This document shows, piece after piece, positions 7,731 through 13,388 of a DNA stretch of 20,724 bases. The translations under genes and the position numbers were made by a program. Position 1 is the first letter of the stretch, and every line of letters begins with the position of its first letter. The DNA comes from JBCCSZ01 sp039199225. Lineage in GTDB: Bacteria > Bacteroidota > Bacteroidia > Chitinophagales > Saprospiraceae. The stretch lies in the NCBI GenBank assembly GCA_039199225.1, contig JBCCSZ010000126.1:1-20724 (forward strand). The letters are read 5' to 3'. The notes beneath the pieces were generated by a model. The model did not search any database, had not been told where the DNA came from, and was given only the letters and a program-made list of their open reading frames with translations.

Positions 7731-7799
7731 CATTAACAACTCATTAACAATTATTGATGCCTCATTAACAAGTACTGTTGTGACATGGTCTTACCTTTG
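7731..7799 (+). promoter_or_regulatory. Phased CATTAACAA repeats upstream of a TAnnTTTG promoter
   Basis: CATTAACAA occurs exactly three times, at 7731-7739, 7742-7750 and 7763-7771. The start-to-start distances of 11 and 21 bp place all copies on one face of the helix. TACCTTTG at 7792-7799 is a full -7 consensus match, 20 bp after the last repeat, and there is no TTTG at the expected -33 position. This is the layout of an activator-dependent promoter. Tandem 11-bp-phased sites are typical of OmpR/PhoB-type response regulators, and a TTAAC core is known from Pho boxes of some other phyla, but the regulator here is inferred, not shown. Confidence 0.5.
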
Positions 7800-7805
7800 T
7801 ACTAC

Positions 7806-7930
7806 AAAATGAGAGGAATTCTACGCGAGTAATGATTCCTCCAGAGCGTCTCCTTCTCCCTTGCGTTTTCTCATAAGTGATAATACCCGAGCGATTGTAT
7901 TTATAGCTTGGGCGCGGGAGACCCTTTTTT
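7806..7930 (+). ncRNA. Candidate small RNA or structured 5' leader
   Basis: A ~125-nt transcript is predicted from the TACCTTTG promoter to a T6 run at 7925-7930. Hairpin 1 is GAGGAAT (7813-7819) with ATTCCTC (7835-7841). The 3' part folds as an outer stem, TCTCCC (7855-7860) plus GCG (7863-7865) with CGCGGGAGA (7913-7921). This encloses CCCGAGC (7886-7892) paired with GCTTGGG (7906-7912) through one G-U pair. The outer stem ends 3 nt before the T run, as in an intrinsic terminator. A separate TAnnTTTG box follows at 7948, so the DUF1573 gene does not need this transcript. Two tiny overlapping frames (7809-7832 and 7832-7876, joined by TAATG) are also present. It could instead be an attenuated leader. 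Confidence 0.4.
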
Positions 7931-7947
7931 CTATTGTTGAAATCATT

Positions 7948-7955
7948 TACATTTG
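7948..7955 (+). promoter_or_regulatory. Predicted -7 box of the DUF1573 gene
   Basis: TACATTTG is a full TAnnTTTG match. Transcription would begin near 7962, leaving a leader of about 29 nt before the ATG at 7991. The -33 region is a T run without a clear TTG, so promoter strength is uncertain. Confidence 0.5.
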
Positions 7956-7990
7956 CAAATATTTTTAAAACCAAAAAAAATCCACGCATA

Positions 7991-8560
7991 ATGGAAAAGT
8001 CAAAGCAAATTCAGATTGGACTCTTGGGAGTTATTGCGCTCCTGTTGTTGTTGAACGTATTCGGTGCATTCGACGGCCTGTTTGGCGGTTCTTCCGATTC
8101 TGCTCGCGATGAAGCTCGCAACAGCCTCACACCTAATGTGACTGCTAGTACGCCTGCTAGTCCAACAGCTAACCCAGCTGCTACGCCAGCAGAGCCTGCT
8201 GCTCCTGCCGGTCCTACAACAACCATAGAATTCGAAGAAACTACTTTCAACTTCGGTACAGTAGATGCTGGTGAGAAGGTAAACCACACATACAAGTTCA
8301 AGAACACAGGTTCTGAGCCGCTGATCATCAGCAACGCTAAGGGTAGCTGTGGTTGTACCGTTCCTAGCTGGCCAAAAGAGCCAATTCCTCCAGGTTCAAC
8401 TGCTGACATTCAAGTTCAGTTTGATAGCAAGAATAAGAAAGGCAAGCAGACTAAGCGTGTAACCATCACGGCTAACACAGAGCCTGCTCAGACTTTCCTC
8501 GAAATCACAGGTGAAGTTACACCTGCGCCTGACGCTACTGCTGCCCCAGCTACTAAGTAG
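7991..8560 (+). CDS. DUF1573 domain-containing membrane-anchored protein
   Basis: 189 aa. An N-terminal hydrophobic anchor (residues about 9-24) is followed by a low-complexity Ala/Pro/Thr linker (about 50-78), an Ig-like DUF1573 domain (79-175) and an Ala/Pro/Thr tail. The domain shows the family pattern FNFGTVDAGEKVNHTYKFKNTG, then GSCGCTVPSWPKEPIPPG with the conserved Cys120-Gly-Cys122. It is presumably periplasmic; the function of DUF1573 in Bacteroidota is not established. The start at 7991 was preferred over an in-frame ATG at 7934 because the latter would lie upstream of the predicted transcription start. Codon choice leans heavily to GCT/CCT/ACT compared with neighbours, which suggests high expression. 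A strong terminator follows at 8713. Confidence 0.88.
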   Translation: MEKSKQIQIGLLGVIALLLLLNVFGAFDGLFGGSSDSARDEARNSLTPNVTASTPASPTANPAATPAEPAAPAGPTTTIEFEETTFNFGTVDAGEKVNHTYKFKNTGSEPLIISNAKGSCGCTVPSWPKEPIPPGSTADIQVQFDSKNKKGKQTKRVTITANTEPAQTFLEITGEVTPAPDATAAPATK

Positions 8561-8603
8561 CCCAAGTTGTGATGAATGAAAGGATTTGAAGAGAATTTTG
8601 ATA

Positions 8604-8695
8604 GAAATCGTAGATTTCATAACAAATATTCGAATTAAAGGCTTTCTTCACAATGAATCGCAACTTGAATTGAGTAATCAGTAATCTGAGTTGCG
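8604..8695. repeat. Inverted repeats in the 3' region after the DUF1573 gene
   Basis: Two perfect inverted repeats lie between the DUF1573 stop and the terminator: GAAATC (8604-8609) with GATTTC (8613-8618), and CGCAACT (8659-8665) with AGTTGCG (8689-8695). AGTTGCG recurs at 8794-8800 in the leader of the prenyltransferase gene. No gene fits in the 8561-8837 gap; it holds these repeats, a terminator and a promoter. Confidence 0.5.
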
Positions 8696-8712
8696 GTCTA
8701 GGCCGCTTCAAC

Positions 8713-8756
8713 AAAAAAGCCTGTACTACGTTATGCATAACTGTACAGGCTTTTTT
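8713..8756. terminator. Strong bidirectional intrinsic terminator
   Basis: A14-type arms AAAAAAGCCTGTAC (8713-8726) and GTACAGGCTTTTTT (8743-8756) are perfectly complementary around a 16-nt loop. This gives a GC-containing 8-bp stem flanked by A6 and T6. It should end transcription of the DUF1573 unit and could also work on the minus strand. Confidence 0.9.
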
Positions 8757-8757
8757 C

Positions 8758-8765
8758 TATTTTTG
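8758..8765 (+). promoter_or_regulatory. Predicted -7 box of the prenyltransferase gene
   Basis: TATTTTTG fits TAnnTTTG and begins two bases after the terminator T run, so the expected -33 region falls inside the terminator hairpin. The start site would be near 8772, giving a leader of about 66 nt to the ATG at 8838. No clear TTG is present at -33. Confidence 0.4.
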
Positions 8766-8837
8766 CGCTTTGATGAAAGCTTTTTACCGAATGAGTTGCG
8801 ACTTGAAATAAATACATCCACTGCAGTACCAAATCCG

Positions 8838-9701
8838 ATGAATAAATACCTTTCTCTTATAAAGTTCAGCCACACCATTTTTGCGCTGCCTTTTGCTTTG
8901 ATAGGCTTTTTTTTGGGGCAGCAACAGGCTGACGGAGGAGGGCAATGGCATCTTTTGGCCCTGGTATTGTTGTGTATGGTCTTTGCTCGCTCGGCGGCTA
9001 TGGCTTTTAATCGACTCCTCGATCGCGACATCGATAAGCTCAATCCTCGGACTGCCCAGCGGGAGATTCCAGCCGGGCTGATTTCTTCTCGCTCTGCGCT
9101 CGTCTTTGTCATCATCAACTGTTTGCTTTTTATTCTGACGACCTGGTTCATCAACCCGCTGTGCTTTTACCTTTCGCCGATTGCCTTGTTGATCATTCTG
9201 GGCTACAGCTACACCAAGCGCTTTACGGCCCTTTGTCACTTTGTGCTCGGATTGGGGCTTTCTTTGTCACCGATTGGCGCTTACCTGGCGGTGACCGGTA
9301 CTTTTGATGTCATTCCGCTTTTGTATGCTGGGGTCGTGTTGCTTTGGGTCTCTGGATTTGACATCATTTACGCCCTGCAAGACGACGGTTTTGACGAATC
9401 CATGCAGTTGCACTCCGTTCCGGTGGCCTTGGGACGCCGAAATGCTTTGAGACTTTCTAACATACTGCATGTAGGTTGTGCGTTGTTGATCTTTTTTGCG
9501 AGCTACTCCATTGACCAACAGTATGTTGCGATGGGGTATTTCCATTGGATCGGTACCTTCCTATTCATTGCCTTGCTTTTCTACCAACACTGGCTGGTCC
9601 GCCCGGACGATTTGAGCCGTGTCAACCTCGCTTTTTTCACTACAAATGGCGTTGCCAGCTTGCTGCTTGGGACCTTCATCATTTTGGATATTTTCCTTTA
9701 A
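8838..9701 (+). CDS. UbiA-family prenyltransferase (4-hydroxybenzoate polyprenyltransferase-like, MqnP type)
   Basis: 287-residue integral membrane enzyme with about eight to nine hydrophobic segments. It should attach an isoprenoid chain to an aromatic acid during quinone synthesis. The two Asp-rich motifs that bind Mg-prenyl diphosphate are present: NRLLDRDID (58-66), followed by KLNPRTAQREIPAG, and YALQDDGFDES (178-188), followed by LHSVPVALG. The combination ARSAAMAFNRLLDRDIDKLNPRTA...IP and DIIYALQD resembles the 'putative 4-hydroxybenzoate polyprenyltransferase' subgroup that includes MqnP of the futalosine menaquinone route, but no other quinone gene is in the window, so the pathway is inferred. 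The ATG at 8838 aligns with the first helix; an upstream in-frame ATG at 8691 would place the terminator inside the coding sequence. Confidence 0.87.
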   Translation: MNKYLSLIKFSHTIFALPFALIGFFLGQQQADGGGQWHLLALVLLCMVFARSAAMAFNRLLDRDIDKLNPRTAQREIPAGLISSRSALVFVIINCLLFILTTWFINPLCFYLSPIALLIILGYSYTKRFTALCHFVLGLGLSLSPIGAYLAVTGTFDVIPLLYAGVVLLWVSGFDIIYALQDDGFDESMQLHSVPVALGRRNALRLSNILHVGCALLIFFASYSIDQQYVAMGYFHWIGTFLFIALLFYQHWLVRPDDLSRVNLAFFTTNGVASLLLGTFIILDIFL

Positions 9702-9751
9702 AAATAAGGGGTTTCAGCAGATTGGCATGATTTTAGTTCGTAATATGTCGG

Positions 9752-9822
9752 ACCAAAGTATCGCACACTGACTTTGGTTGACGAACATTCCAAAAAAATC
9801 GTCAGCGGCTTTTAGCCGTTTT
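9752..9822 (+). terminator. Two hairpins after the prenyltransferase gene, possible terminator
   Basis: A perfect 8-bp inverted repeat, ACCAAAGT (9752-9759) and ACTTTGGT (9771-9778) with an 11-nt loop, has no T run. It is followed by CGGCT (9806-9810) and AGCCG (9814-9818) with a 3-nt loop and then TTTT. The second hairpin is a short terminator candidate. The rest of the 9702-9946 gap holds no gene, and no clear TAnnTTTG box precedes the next gene. Confidence 0.45.
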
Positions 9823-9946
9823 CAAGCCTTTTTCTTTACCCAAAAATTGACCGACAGATAGGAGAGATAAGAGATTGCTTTTTGGGCCAATCTAGGGTCC
9901 TTAATTGCTATGTCTGTTTGATGTGTGTACTGAAAAAACAAATACC

Positions 9947-12247
9947 ATGAGGAAAATCTCGGCACTGGCCTTGAGTATATTTTCAATTCTTTTGATGCTT
10001 TCCCCCGAAAGTGCCAAGGCATGGTCTGCCTTTTCTTGTCTCAACGGTCCTCTTACCAACCTACCGGATAGTACTTATCGACAAGTTAGCGATTGTGGTC
10101 AGACGGCTGGGCTTTGCCTGGATATTGCTGTTGTAGATATTAGCAACTTCCAAATTTTTGACAATGCGGCGCCCTACGCCAATGGAATTGCTGGTTGTGA
10201 TTTCGATTCGCTCCGGGTATATCCCTACGGTGGTTTGACAGGGCAGGGAGTCATTGGCCCCTACTTACTGAAGCAATGGCGGGTTGACGGCTCGTCCTTT
10301 TCGACGCCCTTCAACGATGTCAACGAGTTGGTGGATTCCATGAATGTGTGGGACCCCACTGGCAACTGGCAAAACGATGCCGGAGCGCAGCGGATCATTG
10401 GCGGCACATCGGGTCGGACCTATTCAGATATGACCATTTTTGTCAATGCCACAGCGCTCGATGAGTTTTTGACGGTTGCTCCTTTCATCAGCCCAAAGGG
10501 AACGGAATTGCAATTTGCCGTAGGAACGCACGAAATAGTATTGGTGGAAACCAGTACCTTGGTCAGAGATACCCTTTTTCTATCAGTACATTGCATCCAA
10601 CCCGATACCTTACGGCCGATATTATTGGTCAATGAGACGGATTCTGCCTGCCTCGATTGGAGCCAACTTTCTTTACCGCCCGATAATGTATTCCTGGAAT
10701 GCCAACCAACAGGTGGGACATTGATTTTTGAGCTGACCTTGGGGGATTCCTGCATCGACTTGCAAGGACTGCGTCCAGGGACAGATTCTGCCTGTTATGT
10801 CAGTTGCGACAGTCGCGGCCTTTGTGATACGACCTACATCTATGCTACAGTGCAAAGTGCTGTGGGCATGCGGACCTTCCGAGATACGATCGTTGAGAAT
10901 GAGTTGAAAACACATTGTCTAGCAACCAACATCTTTTTGGGAGCGGCAGATACAATGTACAATTCGTGTGCGGATCTATCTGGAAACTTTGTTGCATTCA
11001 ACCTTCAGCAGAGTAGTTTTTGCATTGACTACAGCAGTCGTACGCCCGGTGGAACGGAAGAAGCCTGTATCATTCTCTGTGATACGGATGCCAATGAATG
11101 TGATACGACGATGATGTTCATCACTGTTTTGCGCACAGGGGCTCAACAATTGGAAGATAGTATTTTTGTCAATCAAATAGATTCTTTTTGTGATTGGGAT
11201 TTGATGAACCTAACGGCACCATTGGATACCATCATCAATTTCTGTGAAGACAGCTCTGGAGAGTTTGTGGAGTTTACCATCGATCCGAATACACTTTGCT
11301 TGGAATACCAAGGCATCGATGTGGGCATTGACACTGCCTGTTTGCTGTTGGTAGATACGGACGGTATGGTGGATACGGCCTTTTTTACGGTCGAGACCAA
11401 ACTGCCCGCAATACGCTTCATTACTGATACCATTCGTCCTGGCCTGATTGTCGATTACTGTTTGGACACGACAGAATTGGGTGGTCAGCTATTGGATAGC
11501 ATTTTTATTTGCAATGACTTCCAGGGTAGGGCCATCGCGTTCGATGCCAACACTGCGAATTTCTGCTTGGAGGTGGAAGGCCAATTTCCGGGAACCGATA
11601 CCATTTGCGCCGTCATTTGTGATGAGTTCAATGTTTGTGATACCACCATTTTGAGTATTACGGTAAGCCCGATTCCTGGGCTGCCGCCTTTAGCAGTGGA
11701 CGATGTGGATACGACGCGACGCGATCAAGCCATTACGATCAATTTATTGGCCAACGATGACATTCCCGACTTAGACCCCAATAACTTTAGGTTTTACATT
11801 TTGCCTGTCAACCAGGGAGGTGCTGGTCCGACCAACGGCATTGTAATTCCCAATTCCAATGGGACAGTACAGTATGTACCTGATTCATCCTTTTGTGGCA
11901 GTTCCGATTTATTCGACTACGTGGTCTGCAACCGGGTGGCTTGTGATACTGCCAGGGTAGAGGTATTCGTGGAATGTCCGTCAAATGAACTGCATTTCTT
12001 TTCGGGCTTCTCTCCCAACAACGATGGTGTCAACGATACGTTCGTGATTGAGGGCATAGAGAACTATCCAGAACACACCCTGTATGTGTACAATCGCTGG
12101 GGCAACCAAGTGTTGAAAACCACCCTCTATCAAAACGACTGGGATGGTACTTGGAATGGCGTAGACCTACCGGATGGCACCTACTTTTATGTGTTCGAGA
12201 CCGGAGAGGGGGAAGCGGAAAGTGGCTTTGTGGTGATTGCCAGATAG
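9947..12247 (+). CDS. Large secreted protein with T9SS type B / gliding-motility C-terminal domain and four internal repeats
   Basis: 766 aa. A signal peptide (residues 1-24, cleavage near SAKA-W) is followed by a unique N-terminal region of about 200 residues. Four tandem repeats of about 90 residues begin near 231, 321, 413 and 502. Each contains a Cys near its start, a central C-x(5-6)-G/S-x(3)-F/A pattern and a G-T/I-D/E-x-A/I-C-x-x...D-T-x close. An Ig/cadherin-like domain with LLANDD follows near residue 597. The last 85 residues (from FFSGFSPNNDGVNDTFVI through YNRWGNQV to PDGTYFYVF) are the gliding motility-associated C-terminal domain, a type IX sorting signal. The protein should be exported and surface-attached. 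Directly downstream are PorP/SprF and OmpA-type genes, the usual partners of such cargo. The start was set at the signal peptide ATG; an ATG at 9905 is in frame but would precede the signal. Confidence 0.9.
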   Translation: MRKISALALSIFSILLMLSPESAKAWSAFSCLNGPLTNLPDSTYRQVSDCGQTAGLCLDIAVVDISNFQIFDNAAPYANGIAGCDFDSLRVYPYGGLTGQGVIGPYLLKQWRVDGSSFSTPFNDVNELVDSMNVWDPTGNWQNDAGAQRIIGGTSGRTYSDMTIFVNATALDEFLTVAPFISPKGTELQFAVGTHEIVLVETSTLVRDTLFLSVHCIQPDTLRPILLVNETDSACLDWSQLSLPPDNVFLECQPTGGTLIFELTLGDSCIDLQGLRPGTDSACYVSCDSRGLCDTTYIYATVQSAVGMRTFRDTIVENELKTHCLATNIFLGAADTMYNSCADLSGNFVAFNLQQSSFCIDYSSRTPGGTEEACIILCDTDANECDTTMMFITVLRTGAQQLEDSIFVNQIDSFCDWDLMNLTAPLDTIINFCEDSSGEFVEFTIDPNTLCLEYQGIDVGIDTACLLLVDTDGMVDTAFFTVETKLPAIRFITDTIRPGLIVDYCLDTTELGGQLLDSIFICNDFQGRAIAFDANTANFCLEVEGQFPGTDTICAVICDEFNVCDTTILSITVSPIPGLPPLAVDDVDTTRRDQAITINLLANDDIPDLDPNNFRFYILPVNQGGAGPTNGIVIPNSNGTVQYVPDSSFCGSSDLFDYVVCNRVACDTARVEVFVECPSNELHFFSGFSPNNDGVNDTFVIEGIENYPEHTLYVYNRWGNQVLKTTLYQNDWDGTWNGVDLPDGTYFYVFETGEGEAESGFVVIAR

Positions 12248-12260
12248 AGAAGAGCTTTGA

Positions 12261-12287
12261 GTGCTGATTTAGTTTAGCACCATTTTT
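12261..12287 (+). terminator. Weak hairpin with T run between cargo and porP genes
   Basis: GTGCT (12261-12265) pairs with AGCAC (12276-12280), extended by one G-U pair, and is followed after CA by TTTTT. A second small inverted repeat (CAGAT/ATCTG, 12290-12303) lies just after. This might cause partial termination between the cargo gene and porP. Confidence 0.35.
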
Positions 12288-12328
12288 GTCAGATAGACAT
12301 CTGTATAGATATAAACTACATAAAAAAC

Positions 12329-13327
12329 ATGAGAAAAAACTACACGCTAGCGGCTTTATTGCTGTTGATCGCCGTAGGAGCAAACGCACAACAAGACGCG
12401 ATGTTTACCAAATACATGTTCAACAGTTTGGCATACAATCCGGCTTACGCAGGTTCTAAAGAACACATGTCCATCGCACTGCTTCATCGCACACAATGGT
12501 GGGGTATCAGCGGAGGACCTTCTACACAGTCGTTCACCATTCACAGTCCAATGAGAAACAAACGGGTTGGTTTGGGCTTTTCTGCCATCAACGATGTCAT
12601 CGGGCCAACCAATACGATGCAGGCCAATGTTAGTTATGCTTATCGACTGCCCATTGGAAAAGGAAAGCTGGCCGTGGGACTGCAAGGAGGTATATTGAAT
12701 TGGCGAGCCGATTGGGATGAACTTGATTTGCAAGACAATACCGACGATGCTTTTGCAGAAATGGAACCCAGCTATTGGCTACCCAACTTCGGAGCAGGTA
12801 TCTACTATTATACCAATAACTTTTACATGGGGTTTTCTGCTCCTCAATTGATTGAATACGATCTCCGAGAGGAGAACATCAATACGGCACAGTGGTCCAA
12901 GCAATACCGCCACTATTATTTTGCCACCGGGGCTGCTATTCCGGTATCAGGTGATGCGATCATCTTCAAGCCTTCGATTCTGATTAAGAATGTGGGTTTG
13001 TTGAGCACTCTGAGCAAAGATGAAGCCTACCAAAACGTGGGGGCGCCAACAGAATTTGATGTGGATATATCGTTCTTGTTTTACAATGCCTTATGGGTAG
13101 GCGCTTCTTTTCGGTCTTCCATCGAAGCATTTACGGACGATTCCAGCTCCTTTGATTCTGTAGATGCTTGGGCATCTTATTACCTAGCCAACGGGCTGCG
13201 CATCGGTGCGGCTTTTGACTACACTTTGACACCACTGCAGGATGTCGCCAGAGGCTCCTTCGAAGTGATGTTGGGATATGAATTTAATTACGTAACACGA
13301 CAAATTGTTACGCCTAGATATTTTTAA
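12329..13327 (+). CDS. Type IX secretion system membrane protein, PorP/SprF family
   Basis: 332-residue outer-membrane beta-barrel protein. A signal peptide (MRKNYTLAALLLLIAVGANA, then QQ) is followed directly by the family hallmark DAMFTKYMFNSLAYNPAYAGS (about residues 23-43). HRTQWWGISGGPSTQSFTIHSPM comes next, then alternating strands with a terminal aromatic residue (…TPRYF). PorP/SprF proteins assist secretion or surface attachment of type B T9SS cargo. It sits between a type B cargo gene and an OmpA-like gene, a recurrent three-gene arrangement in this phylum. It is one paralogue class of several usually found per genome, so I give no specific gene symbol. Confidence 0.93.
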   Translation: MRKNYTLAALLLLIAVGANAQQDAMFTKYMFNSLAYNPAYAGSKEHMSIALLHRTQWWGISGGPSTQSFTIHSPMRNKRVGLGFSAINDVIGPTNTMQANVSYAYRLPIGKGKLAVGLQGGILNWRADWDELDLQDNTDDAFAEMEPSYWLPNFGAGIYYYTNNFYMGFSAPQLIEYDLREENINTAQWSKQYRHYYFATGAAIPVSGDAIIFKPSILIKNVGLLSTLSKDEAYQNVGAPTEFDVDISFLFYNALWVGASFRSSIEAFTDDSSSFDSVDAWASYYLANGLRIGAAFDYTLTPLQDVARGSFEVMLGYEFNYVTRQIVTPRYF

Positions 13328-13344
13328 AAAGCAAATACATGAAC

Positions 13345-13363
13345 GAGAAAGCCCGACTTTCTC
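13345..13363 (+). other. Perfect hairpin between porP and ompA-like genes
   Basis: GAGAAAG (13345-13351) pairs with CTTTCTC (13357-13363) around a 5-nt loop, in the 61-bp gap. There is no proper T run after it, so an mRNA processing or attenuation element is as likely as a terminator. Confidence 0.4.
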
Positions 13364-13388
13364 CATTTATTCTAAACACTTAAGTAGT

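Noticed and set aside
7287..7739. Minus-strand 150-codon frame antisense to the polX-like gene with Pro/Asn/His repeats
   Set aside because: The repeats are only the translation of the GT-rich DNA repeat; no independent coding evidence.
7731..7771. CATTAACAA repeats as a CRISPR-like array
   Set aside because: Repeats of 9 bp with 2-12 bp spacing are far too short; the phasing fits a regulator site.
9860..9870. AGGAGAGATAA shared with 17901-17911 as a possible regulatory repeat
   Set aside because: An 11-base purine-rich word in two gaps can easily be chance, and no matching context was found.
13305..13388. Upstream start for the OmpA-like gene overlapping porP
   Set aside because: The extra 28 residues precede a clean signal peptide, so the ATG at 13389 is preferred.
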